A stretch of 64,000 nt of DNA from GCA-2794515 sp034436155 (lineage in GTDB: Bacteria; Chloroflexota; Anaerolineae; Aggregatilineales; Phototrophicaceae), in NCBI GenBank assembly GCA_034436155.1, contig DAOTVP010000042.1:1-64000 (forward strand), read 5' to 3'. The notes below the pieces were generated by a model that was not told where the DNA came from, searched no databases, and saw nothing but the letters and a program-made list of their open reading frames with translations. Position numbers and translations under genes: made by a program. Positions 33,711 to 41,835 of this stretch are shown here, piece after piece (position 1 is the first letter of the stretch; every line of letters starts with the position of its first letter).

Positions 33711-34994
33711 CTATTCTGCCGATTGTGCCAATGGCAATGCCACGAAAAAGGTCGCCCCTTTGCCCAGTCCATCGCTCTCTGCCCAGATCCGTCCGTGATG
33801 TGCCTCGATAACCGCCTGTGCGATGCTCAGACCAATGCCCAAACCGCCATAACGCCGTACCATGTGGTCTTCGACCTGATAAAATTCTTTGAAGATGCGC
33901 TCTAATTGGTGAGATTCGATGCCAATGCCCGTATCTTGTATGCTGATAATGGCTTCATCGGCTGTGTGGCTTAATTGCCCTGTGACGATGATTCGATTGC
34001 CTGCAGGTGTGTATGTTACCGCGTTGTTCAACAAATTGTTCAGTGCCATCAACAAGCGGGTACGGTCTGCATAAATTCGCGCCTCAACATCTTTCATGAC
34101 AAATTCCAGTTGATGGGTGCGACTGCTGGTGACAGCGAGCGTGTCGTGTTTGAGGTCATCCATGATTGCCCCTAATGGCAACGATTCGCGTTGCAGTTGC
34201 TCGGTTTTTTGTTTGAGGTAACGTAGGTTAATCATGGCATCGATGATACGCCGTAATTGCATGGCGCTTTCCATCACTTTGCTGGCTTGTTCGCTGACCG
34301 ATTCATCATCTTCTTCTTGCAAAAAGCTGGCATATCCCATGATGATGCCCAACGGTGTCCGCAATTCATGACTGGCAATGGCGATGAAATCGTTCTTCAA
34401 ATTATCCAGTTCTGCCAATTCGCTATTCGCCTTTTGCAATTGCATCACCAATTGACCAACCTCTATAGCGATTGCCGCTTCTCCTGCCAAGACGGTCAGA
34501 TTTTGCACATCCTCAATCGTCCAAGGGAGCGTATGTTTGTTGATGACCTCTAACACCCCAATCACTTTATCTTTGGCAGTCAACGGAACACCCAATAATG
34601 ACCGTGTGATGAATTTGTTGGTCTGGTCTATGCCTTCGTAATGACGAGGGTCGTTGGTGGCATCATCCACCTGTACCACCTTTTGCTCTTTGAAGATGAT
34701 ACCCGCAATGCTATCCAACGGGACAACCTTGCCAATCAATTGACTCGCATCAGTTGTCGTGGCGGCAATGACCAATTCTTGTGTGTCTTCATGCCATAAA
34801 ATCACCGATGCCGATTGTGAGTGGGTGAGGGTTGCCGAAGCATCCATCAAATACCCCAATAGTGCATCTATATTGGCTGTCGGTTTGAGCAAAATGGAGT
34901 TGAGGACATTGTTGATTTCCAGAAGCCGTTTCAGATTTTTGACCTCGGCCTCTAGTTGTTGAATGTAACCGATTTGAATGGGTGTGTCTGACAT
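33711..34994 (-). CDS. Cytoplasmic GAF-domain sensor histidine kinase
   Basis: A 427-residue soluble kinase: a short coiled coil (IQQLEAEVKNLKRLLEINNVLN), a GAF domain (about residues 45-180, with RSLLGVPLTAKDKVIGVLEVIN), a dimerisation domain with IASHELRTPLGI (H209) and a HATPase domain (NNLLNNAVTYTP, DTGIGI, GLGIGLSIAQAV). ATG 34994 begins right before the coiled coil; the open frame to 35237 runs into the repeat-rich intergenic region and is not credible protein. No response regulator is adjacent. The unusually long upstream region suggests complex regulation. Confidence 0.88.
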   Translation of the reverse strand: MSDTPIQIGYIQQLEAEVKNLKRLLEINNVLNSILLKPTANIDALLGYLMDASATLTHSQSASVILWHEDTQELVIAATTTDASQLIGKVVPLDSIAGIIFKEQKVVQVDDATNDPRHYEGIDQTNKFITRSLLGVPLTAKDKVIGVLEVINKHTLPWTIEDVQNLTVLAGEAAIAIEVGQLVMQLQKANSELAELDNLKNDFIAIASHELRTPLGIIMGYASFLQEEDDESVSEQASKVMESAMQLRRIIDAMINLRYLKQKTEQLQRESLPLGAIMDDLKHDTLAVTSSRTHQLEFVMKDVEARIYADRTRLLMALNNLLNNAVTYTPAGNRIIVTGQLSHTADEAIISIQDTGIGIESHQLERIFKEFYQVEDHMVRRYGGLGIGLSIAQAVIEAHHGRIWAESDGLGKGATFFVALPLAQSAE

Positions 34995-35540
34995 AACCGT
35001 AACTGCCTTTGTCTTTAATCGCTCTGAATACCCTAAGTGTATCACAAGACACGACAATTCTGTGTTCGAAGGAGGGGTTTGGGTTTGTGTGCAAAATTTC
35101 CCGGGGGGTGTATATGTTTTCCTGTAGTAGTAGGCATGTTCAAACATGTTCAAAACTTTGCACATAAAGGTTTGTATTTTGTTACAATTTGGGATATATG
35201 TCCGAAATTTGGGATATATATCCCAAAAATATCCCAAGTCACATTCATACTAATATACAAACTTGGTTAGAATTTGTAACATGTTTTACACAAGCGATGT
35301 TCAAAACTCGGTTATTTTTGTACAAAACCACAAGTTTTGAACAGTAATAAATCTGTAATTTAACACATCCTTAACAAAGTCGGCGAAAAATGTGTAAAGT
35401 TTTGAACATTTTTGTTCAAAACTCATTACAACAAAACCGATTTTTTCAATAGTTCAAATGTTTTTGTCGAAAAAATATTACAAAATAGTTTTTTTTTCAA
35501 AAAGAATTGAGATGTAATTTTAAGAAATCTAAATTCTAAA
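34995..35540. other. AT-rich intergenic region with palindrome and 11-mer repeats
   Basis: A 546-bp stretch without a credible gene, far more AT-rich than its surroundings. It contains the 20-bp palindrome at 35208-35227, a near-direct repeat of its left half at 35187-35200, and five exact copies of TGTTCAAAACT or its complement (35147, 35298, 35333, 35398, 35413) plus partial ones at 35137 and 35451. No DnaA boxes were recognised. It must hold the promoter of the GAF kinase. Confidence 0.75.
35208..35227. repeat. 20-bp perfect palindrome
   Basis: TTTGGGATAT followed by ATATCCCAAA, with no central gap. A half-like copy (AATTTGGGATATAT) starts at 35187. A typical form for a dimeric repressor's operator, or a cruciform-prone site. 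Confidence 0.75.
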
Positions 35541-36557
35541 TTATGTTTTCGAGAGCTGAAAACGTTGCCTGAAGTATGACATTAATATAAATAATATGCC
35601 GATTAAAATCAAGCCCCCCACCCCAATAAACCACCCCGTCACATCAGGATAGGTGCTGATGAGGATGCCCAAACTGCCGAACAGCAAGCACGCACTATAT
35701 AAAATGAGCAAGGTCATGCGTGCCGAAAAGCCTGCGCTGAGCAGACGGTGTGAGGTATGGTCTTTGCCTGCATCTACAGGGGAACGTCCCTCGCTAATAC
35801 GGGTGAAAACCACAAGGTTAATATCGAAAATCGGCAGAGCTAAAATCAGGATGGGGATCATCCATGTCACACCGATGGGTTTGGTATCGAATTCGATGAG
35901 GATGCCCAAAATGCCCAAATTGTACCCTAAAGATAACGCGCCCATATCGCCCATAAAGGTGCTGGCGGGGTTAAAATTGAAGGTCAAAAATCCCAAACAT
36001 CCGCCCAAAATTGCCGCCCCCATACACGTCACGAGGGGTAAATCTTGAGCTAATCCCAATAAGACAAAGAACCCACTTGCGATAGCCGATAACCCCGCGC
36101 TCAGACCATCCATGTTATCCATAAAATTGACGGCATTAGTGAGCGCCACCAACCAAATGATAGTGATGGGATAATCGATAAAAGGGGTTTGGAATAAATT
36201 GATATTGATTCCCGCCAAAGGCATCAGGAGCGCCGCCACCAACATAATCGGCATTTTTTTGTGCCAACTCAGGTCGTAGCGGTCGTCTATCAACCCCATA
36301 ATCGCCAGCAACATCGTCCCGATAAAAATCCAAACCCATGCGCCGTATAAATGGGTTGGCATAAATAAAAATATAGATAGGCTATATGCTACGACAATCG
36401 CTAAACCGCCCATCATCGGGGTAGGTGCTTTGGTGATGTTGCGCTTTTTGGGGCGATCTATCACCCCCAGACGCATGGCAATCTGACGAGAAACGGGTGT
36501 CATACCGAGCGCAATGGCAAACGCAACGAAGAGGATAGGCACGAATTGATAAGTCAT
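35541..36557 (-). CDS. WecA/MraY-like polyprenyl-phosphate sugar-1-phosphate transferase
   Basis: A 338-residue polytopic membrane enzyme of glycosyltransferase family 4, moving a HexNAc-1-phosphate (or phospho-MurNAc-pentapeptide) from UDP to undecaprenyl phosphate. Conserved blocks: DRPKKRNITKAPTPMMGGL, GLIDDRYDLSWHKK (Asp-Asp), FMDNMDGLSAG, FMGDMGALSLGY and the cytoplasmic HTSHRLLSAG. The weak similarity to the MraY HHH motif and the DNMDGL form favour WecA/TagO type, which starts teichoic acid, O-glycan or exopolysaccharide synthesis. ATG 36557 has AGGA 10 nt upstream. Confidence 0.88.
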   Translation of the reverse strand: MTYQFVPILFVAFAIALGMTPVSRQIAMRLGVIDRPKKRNITKAPTPMMGGLAIVVAYSLSIFLFMPTHLYGAWVWIFIGTMLLAIMGLIDDRYDLSWHKKMPIMLVAALLMPLAGININLFQTPFIDYPITIIWLVALTNAVNFMDNMDGLSAGLSAIASGFFVLLGLAQDLPLVTCMGAAILGGCLGFLTFNFNPASTFMGDMGALSLGYNLGILGILIEFDTKPIGVTWMIPILILALPIFDINLVVFTRISEGRSPVDAGKDHTSHRLLSAGFSARMTLLILYSACLLFGSLGILISTYPDVTGWFIGVGGLILIGILFILMSYFRQRFQLSKT

Positions 36558-36665
36558 GGCAATTTTGTCCTGTTTTAACGCAACAATCAATGAAATTCTA
36601 GTACAATTGAAGGTGTTGTGCGAGGATTGACCTAATTTTATGGTACGCAATCTATTTTTATGCGC

Positions 36666-36671
36666 TATAAT
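36666..36671 (+). promoter_or_regulatory. -10 box of the pseudo-receiver/roadblock operon
   Basis: Perfect TATAAT, 42 nt before ATG 36714, in the gap between divergent genes. Confidence 0.4.
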
Positions 36672-36713
36672 AAACGAAGATAATTGAGTGATTATTGGGT
36701 AAAGGCTATTCTT

Positions 36714-37868
36714 ATGGGCAATATACCACGTATTATTACGGTAGATGCAACAGGCGGAATTGCGCGGATTGTTCGGTCTGCAATGGATTTATTAGATTTA
36801 TCCATCATTCAAACCGATGTCCCCAGCAGTCAAGAGGCATTAGAAGAGACAAAACGTGCCAATTTGGTTGTGACTGCCTTCAATGTCGATGACAATATGA
36901 AAGGGTTTGAATTTGCTCTGCGCGTCAAACAACAATCGCCAGATGTCGCTGTTATTATTTTGGGTGATGAAGATGACCCCGATGATCTCGATGATGAAAC
37001 ATCTGCCGATTCGCCCTTTGTCTATATGAGCCGTCCGGTGGATATTCATCAGTTTTTGCGCGTCCTCATCGCGGGGCTAGAGAGCCACGAGGCGATGATG
37101 CGTGCCAAACATGCGCCTGTCATGGCTACCTCTAGTGGTGAACAGATGGATTTGGGTCCCGTCCCTAGTTTAGAAATTGCGCGGGCGAAAAATGTGGTGG
37201 ATGTATTTCGCGCCGATGTCGGGGCGATGTCTGCCTTATTGGTCTCGCGGGTGGGTGATATTTTGCTCGAATCGGGCGCGGCGGGGTATGCCGATAATGT
37301 GCAATTGGCACAAATTTTAAGCCCCGTGATGATGATTAATTATGGCGTAAAAGACCTTGTGGCGGGGCAAGTCTCGACAGTGCAATTATACGATGGTGAA
37401 GAATTCGATATTTTCGTGCTATCGGTCGGCTTGCATCACTTTTTGGTGGCGATATTCGACGGTCAACAAGGCGCACGCAATTTCGGCGGTGTGAATCGGT
37501 ATGGGCGCAAAGCCGTAGAAGATTTAATTGGCTTGTTGGGTGCGAATGCCTTCCTCGTATTGCCTCCGATGAAGAAAGAAGAACCGCCCAAACGTCAACA
37601 TGTCAAGAAGGTGGAAGTCAAAGAAGAACCCATCGAATTGGCGCGTGCCGAAATCCCGTTGGATAAACCCAAAGAACCAGAAACGGTTATCCAAAAATTA
37701 GAACCCATCAAAGAACTCGATCTCGATAGTTTATTTGGGACGGATGTCACCGTCAGCGATGATTTATTCGACTTCGAGAAATTAGATGAATTGACCAGCA
37801 CCACCCAACAAGGCAAAACATTCGATTGGGATTGGGCGCAGGATGCGGGCATTTTGCCCGGTAATTGA
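36714..37868 (+). CDS. Pseudo-receiver plus roadblock/LC7-like domain protein
   Basis: A 384-residue cytoplasmic protein. Residues 1-125 look like a response-regulator receiver (IPRIITVDATGGIARIV, AVIILGDEDDP, FVYMSRPVDIHQFLRVL), but the strand that should carry the phosphorylated Asp reads LVVTAFNVDDN, so phosphorylation is doubtful. Residues about 158-275 resemble a roadblock/LC7 domain (FRADVGAMSALLVSRVGDILLESG, LYDGEEFDIFVLSVG), a small fold used with GTPases such as MglA. The C-terminal 100 residues are charged and low in complexity. ATG 36714 has AAAGG 8 nt upstream and is preferred to TTG 36684. First of three co-directional genes. Confidence 0.65.
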   Translation: MGNIPRIITVDATGGIARIVRSAMDLLDLSIIQTDVPSSQEALEETKRANLVVTAFNVDDNMKGFEFALRVKQQSPDVAVIILGDEDDPDDLDDETSADSPFVYMSRPVDIHQFLRVLIAGLESHEAMMRAKHAPVMATSSGEQMDLGPVPSLEIARAKNVVDVFRADVGAMSALLVSRVGDILLESGAAGYADNVQLAQILSPVMMINYGVKDLVAGQVSTVQLYDGEEFDIFVLSVGLHHFLVAIFDGQQGARNFGGVNRYGRKAVEDLIGLLGANAFLVLPPMKKEEPPKRQHVKKVEVKEEPIELARAEIPLDKPKEPETVIQKLEPIKELDLDSLFGTDVTVSDDLFDFEKLDELTSTTQQGKTFDWDWAQDAGILPGN

Positions 37869-37886
37869 TTTTCTGTGTAACCCCAC

Positions 37887-38645
37887 ATGGAAGACTTACA
37901 GACAATCCTCTCGGTCAAACAACTTTGGCTCGACAATCGGCAACAACGCACACCTCAATTGGCGTTGATTGCCCTTGCAGATATGCAGGTGCGTCCGTTA
38001 CCATCATTGAATGTGGTGCGCGATGATGCCTCTATTTTGACTATTGGTTATATTCCACTGGTACAAACCTACGATCCCGTGTTACAAGCCTTGCGCCTTG
38101 CCCGTGACGGGGTGAATGCCGTGGGTTTATTCACCGATAGTCGCACCTATAGCAAAGGGTTAGACGATTTGCTGATGGTCGCATTGGGGGCAAAAAATAC
38201 ACCTGTCATCACGTTTGATTACCCCCTCAACGAATACCATGTCATCGAAATGCGGGCGGCTGGGGCTTCTGCAGTGATGTTGTATGCGTCTATCGTCACC
38301 GAAGCCGCGCTCAAACGCATGGTGAGCATCGCGTTGCGTGTGCGGATGACGACTATTATTCACGCCGAAACACCCGATCAATTCGATTTGGCGGTCAAGA
38401 TGGGTCCGCACGCCGTGAGCGTTGGTGTGGGAGATTATTTTCAATTTGCCGATAATCAAGCATTATTGGCGTATGTTGCCCAACATAAACCCTATAATAT
38501 GCGGTTAATGTTGCGTCCGTGTTTGGTCAACCTGACCCAAGTCGAGCAGGTACTCGATTTGGGGGTTGATGCGCTGGTCTTAGACGAACCGTTACTGAAA
38601 GATAAAACCCGTGACAAATTGTATCGCCTGTTACAAGCCTATTAA
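37887..38645 (+). CDS. Degenerate TrpC-like TIM barrel protein
   Basis: A 252-residue protein with the outline of indole-3-glycerol-phosphate synthase: FTDSRTYSKGLDDLLMVALG and FDYPLNEYHVIEMRAAGASAVMLYASIV match the beta-3/beta-4 region of TrpC. The catalytic lysine of the family's RKDF motif is replaced (ITFDYP), the glutamate of the VEVH region is not evident (TIIHAET), and the phosphate-binding GESG-like loop is missing. It is probably not a working TrpC. It follows the roadblock protein by 18 nt and overlaps the esterase lipoprotein gene by 35 nt. Confidence 0.6.
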   Translation: MEDLQTILSVKQLWLDNRQQRTPQLALIALADMQVRPLPSLNVVRDDASILTIGYIPLVQTYDPVLQALRLARDGVNAVGLFTDSRTYSKGLDDLLMVALGAKNTPVITFDYPLNEYHVIEMRAAGASAVMLYASIVTEAALKRMVSIALRVRMTTIIHAETPDQFDLAVKMGPHAVSVGVGDYFQFADNQALLAYVAQHKPYNMRLMLRPCLVNLTQVEQVLDLGVDALVLDEPLLKDKTRDKLYRLLQAY

Positions 38646-39630
38646 AATTGTCTTATTGCTGATGCTGATGTGGATACTGGTCGCCTGTGACCCGATGGCA
38701 CCCATCCCCACGCCCATCGCGGTGGTGGTGAGTCCTATTCCGACCCTATCACCCACACCGCGCGCCACCAATACGCCGATCCCGACCAGCACCCCCATCC
38801 CAACCCCGACACAAATCGTTTTGCCGACCAACACACCGTTCCCGTGTGATAGCGATACGGGCTTCATCCAAGAAGTGAACAATTTTCCTAGTGAGGCGGG
38901 GCGGGGCGAAAATCTGCGGTACGATGTGTATTTGCCCCCGTGTTATTTTCAGATGAATAAACGCTTCCCGTTGCTCATCCTGATTCATGGCATGAGTTAC
39001 CGCGAGGAACAATGGCAAGATATTGGCACGATTACCACGCTCGAACAGGGGATTCGCATGGGGGTTTTGCCACCGATGATCATCGTCATGCCATATATGG
39101 GGACGCTCGGCACGATTAATCGCTTCCCGCCCGATGGTTCATACGAAACGTATATCATGGACGAATTATTACCCGCGCTCGAAAATGATTTGTGCATTTG
39201 GCAAAATCGCAATTACCGCGCCATTGGTGGGATTTCTCGGGGAGCGTTTTGGGCGATAAGCGTGGCATTCCGTTTTCCAGATGTGTTCGGCATTGTTGGC
39301 GGGCATAGTGGGGTGTTCCCTAGCAATATCCGCGAAGTGCCACCATTATTTAACCCATACGAAATCGCATCCAATTCGGCATTATTGCCCGAAGCGAATT
39401 TGCGGATTTATCTCGACAATGCCGCCCCAGACCCCGCTCGTACCAGCAACGAAGATTTATCATCACGCCTGACCACGCGCCAAATCCCACACACATATAT
39501 TATCAATACATTAGGTGGGCATGATAACGCCTATTGGTCGGCGCATATTTCTGAATATTTGGCATTTTATGGGCAAAATTGGGCGCGTGGCTACGAAGCA
39601 TATCCGTCATGCTCAGAACCAAGCCCGTGA
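38611..39630 (+). CDS. Lipoprotein esterase (esterase D/feruloyl esterase-like fold)
   Basis: A 339-residue alpha/beta hydrolase of the putative-esterase family. The N-terminus is a lipoprotein signal with lipobox LVAC (C26), followed by a Thr/Pro linker to about residue 80. The hydrolase domain begins YDVYLPPCYF. The nucleophile is in GGISRGAF (GxSxG), and a likely catalytic His is in LGGHDNAYW. Possible substrates are acyl esters of sugars or siderophores. The start is GTG 38611, inside the preceding gene, since no later start leaves a complete signal peptide; translation is thus probably coupled. Confidence 0.82.
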   Translation: MTNCIACYKPIKIVLLLMLMWILVACDPMAPIPTPIAVVVSPIPTLSPTPRATNTPIPTSTPIPTPTQIVLPTNTPFPCDSDTGFIQEVNNFPSEAGRGENLRYDVYLPPCYFQMNKRFPLLILIHGMSYREEQWQDIGTITTLEQGIRMGVLPPMIIVMPYMGTLGTINRFPPDGSYETYIMDELLPALENDLCIWQNRNYRAIGGISRGAFWAISVAFRFPDVFGIVGGHSGVFPSNIREVPPLFNPYEIASNSALLPEANLRIYLDNAAPDPARTSNEDLSSRLTTRQIPHTYIINTLGGHDNAYWSAHISEYLAFYGQNWARGYEAYPSCSEPSP

Positions 39631-39646
39631 ATAAATAACAGTGTAA

Positions 39647-39677
39647 GGACGATATACGCGCTCCGCGCTAATCGTCC
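39647..39677. repeat. Intergenic hairpin, class A (GACGAT stem)
   Basis: GGACGAT / ATCGTCC outer helix, ATAC/TA internal loop, inner helix GCGC-TCC-GCGC. Inverted relative to the copy at 4291. Confidence 0.8.
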
Positions 39678-39726
39678 CCTACAGACGCACTATTTTCACA
39701 GTGTGGATAATTTTTTGGATGTGTAC

Positions 39727-39762
39727 GGGCGGATTAGAGGCTTTAGCCTCGTATATCCGCCC
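39727..39762. repeat. Intergenic hairpin, class A
   Basis: GGGCGGAT, TA, GAGGC-TTTA-GCCTC, GTAT, ATCCGCCC, preceded by TGTAC. Half of a class B copy (TTCTGCGCGTCC) follows at 39827-39838. Confidence 0.82.
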
Positions 39763-39854
39763 TATGATACGGCAAAAAAGGCATATTTACCTACTAAAAT
39801 TGAACAAAATAACTACGGAAAAACCTTTCTGCGCGTCCATAAATGATACAACAC

Positions 39855-40706
39855 TTATGTCAATCGGCTCAAAATTGCGCCACGACTAAATTTTTGTGCG
39901 CCGCGTGTGTATAAAAACAGGTCGATCGTCCATATCACCGCACCTAAAATCAGCGAGACGATCACATCAAAATAAATCACCCCCGCCGCTTGGCTGATAA
40001 ATAAAATGACAATCGGCAAAATCACGAATGCCCCCGCCTGATATGCCTCTTGAAATGTGCTAACCCGTGAGGATGCCCACACCGTCACGCCCAAGCCCAT
40101 ACAAGCAATCGCAGGCACGACCCATATCAACAAAATAATCCACGCCCAATTGGGGAATATCGCCCGACCAAAACCCGATAGCATCACCCCATTCACGACA
40201 ATCCCATACATCACGGCGCTGAACAGGGTTACGATCATGGCGGTGATGAGGGGCGATAACCACTTCGCCAGATACAATTCAAAATCGCTCAATGGCGTAT
40301 GGAACAGGGCTTCGAGCGTTTTGCGTTCTTTTTCACCTGCAAAACTATCCGCCGCCACGATACTCCCCGTCATGACGGGCAACATCAAGAAAAATGGCAC
40401 GAATAAATACAGATAAATCAGATACAACGATTGTGCTTTAACGCTATCCAACGAGGCAAAAGTGGCATCGTTTAAGGGGATATTGCGGATGAGGTTTTCA
40501 AATTCGCCGATGGCATCCGCAAATTCCGCATTATCGCTTGGTGCATTCAGATATAATATGCCCACCAATAAGGGCAACAACAACGTGAAGATGATGGGCA
40601 ATATCAACATCGGCGCGACCACTATCCGATTTTTGAACACCACCAGCAAATCTTTGCGGATAACCGCCCGAATTCCGCGCCAATTCCCATTCATGATTTT
40701 GTTCAT
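39855..40706 (-). CDS. ABC-2 type transporter permease
   Basis: A 283-residue membrane protein with about six helices and the ABC-2 layout: an N-terminal amphipathic RAVIRKDLLVVFKNR before helix 1, a large extracytoplasmic loop (about residues 60-100), and the conserved ADSFAGEKERKTLEALFHTPLSDFELYLAKW cytoplasmic loop. The NatB-like form is suggested by the loop and the size. It overlaps the ATPase gene by 4 bp (ATGA) and forms one transporter with it; export of sodium, an antibiotic or a polymer cannot be told apart. Confidence 0.85.
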   Translation of the reverse strand: MNKIMNGNWRGIRAVIRKDLLVVFKNRIVVAPMLILPIIFTLLLPLLVGILYLNAPSDNAEFADAIGEFENLIRNIPLNDATFASLDSVKAQSLYLIYLYLFVPFFLMLPVMTGSIVAADSFAGEKERKTLEALFHTPLSDFELYLAKWLSPLITAMIVTLFSAVMYGIVVNGVMLSGFGRAIFPNWAWIILLIWVVPAIACMGLGVTVWASSRVSTFQEAYQAGAFVILPIVILFISQAAGVIYFDVIVSLILGAVIWTIDLFLYTRGAQKFSRGAILSRLT

Positions 40707-41641
40707 GATACATCCTCTTTTTCGTGCAAGGCGAAATAAATATCTTCGAGTGTGGCTTCTTGTGCCACCAAACTGTATACGCGCACACCATGATTGATGA
40801 GCATGGTCATCATATCGGCGACTGTTTCGCGGTGGGGTATCGAAAATGTGATGTGATGATTATCGTGTGTGATGTCGGATATGCCCGCCACGCCCGATAA
40901 TACCGATTGTGCCGTCTGGCGGGTGGCTTCGCTCACTTCGAGTTGATAGCGGAGCGCCATGCCGACTTGTGCGCCTAATTCATGTGGTGTGCCGATGGCG
41001 ACCAGATGCCCTTTTTCGAGTACCGCCACCCGTTTGCATAGGCGTTGGGCTTCGAGTAGGTTATGCGTGCATAAAAACACGGTTGCGCCTTGTTCTTGGC
41101 TGATATGCCGAATCATATCATGCACCCCCCGCGATGAAATCGGGTCGAGGCTACTGGTTGGTTCATCCAAAAATATCAAACGGGGACGATGCAAAAAGGC
41201 GCGTGCAATCGCAAGGCGTTGCTTCATCCCCTTGCTGTATCCGCCGACTTTTTCGCCCGCACGGTCGGCGAGGTCGAATTGTCCGAGCATATCATCCACC
41301 CGTTTTTTGACCTCATGGCGTGGCACACCATATAAATCGGCGAAGATACTCAAATTTTGCACCGCCGTGAGGCGTTCATCTAAGGCGGGGGTCTCGGTCA
41401 ATACGCCCGTTTGTTGGCGCAGTTCTTCTCCTTGCGAATAGGGCGATAATCCCAACACTTGCGCCCTGCCACTGGTCGGCTCTAAAACGCCGTTCAAAAG
41501 GCGGATGGTGGTGGTTTTGCCCGCGCCGTTATGACCCAAAAATCCGAACACTTCGCCTTCTTCGACACTGAAAGACAGGTCGTTAACGGCACGAGTTTCT
41601 TTGAATTGCTTGCATAAATTGGTGGTGTGAATAGCGTGCAT
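40703..41641 (-). CDS. ABC transporter ATP-binding protein
   Basis: A 312-residue ATPase: Walker A GHNGAGKTT (about residues 36-44), Q loop region LTETPALDERLTAVQNL, signature YSKGMKQRL, Walker B LIFLDEPTSSLDP and switch His in LCTHN. The C-terminal 80 residues match the DrrA/NatA-type extension. It is the first gene of the pair with the ABC-2 permease. Confidence 0.9.
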   Translation of the reverse strand: MHAIHTTNLCKQFKETRAVNDLSFSVEEGEVFGFLGHNGAGKTTTIRLLNGVLEPTSGRAQVLGLSPYSQGEELRQQTGVLTETPALDERLTAVQNLSIFADLYGVPRHEVKKRVDDMLGQFDLADRAGEKVGGYSKGMKQRLAIARAFLHRPRLIFLDEPTSSLDPISSRGVHDMIRHISQEQGATVFLCTHNLLEAQRLCKRVAVLEKGHLVAIGTPHELGAQVGMALRYQLEVSEATRQTAQSVLSGVAGISDITHDNHHITFSIPHRETVADMMTMLINHGVRVYSLVAQEATLEDIYFALHEKEDVS

Positions 41642-41778
41642 AAAAAAATTCCCCTTTCTATGATACTGATTGTATCGCTAGTAGTGGGTATTTTCGATAC
41701 AAATCGACCAATTGCTTGTGTAATTTGATGCGGTTGTGGGCATATAGATACACGGGATGAAAGGGTTGTGTTTGTAGA

Positions 41779-41812
41779 GGCGGATTAGAGGCGTTAGCCT
41801 CGTATATCCGCC
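41779..41812. repeat. Intergenic hairpin, class A
   Basis: GGCGGAT, TA, GAGGC-GTTA-GCCTC, GTAT, ATCCGCC. It lies between the ABC ATPase start and the 3' end of the peptide-binding protein gene. Confidence 0.8.
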
Positions 41813-41835
41813 CTGGGATAGTATTTATCGCTACT

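Noticed and set aside
34995..35237. 81-residue N-terminal extension of the GAF kinase
   Set aside because: It would translate the palindrome and 11-mer repeats into implausible Tyr/Cys-rich protein; ATG 34994 begins the coiled coil.
34995..35540. Chromosomal origin of replication
   Set aside because: No DnaA boxes (TTATCCACA-like) were recognised and neither dnaA nor dnaN is near. The cluster of 11-mers stays unexplained.
4201..41812. Class A hairpins as ordinary rho-independent terminators
   Set aside because: They lack a T run after the stem, occur in both orientations irrespective of gene direction, and share a fixed internal loop, which terminators do not need.
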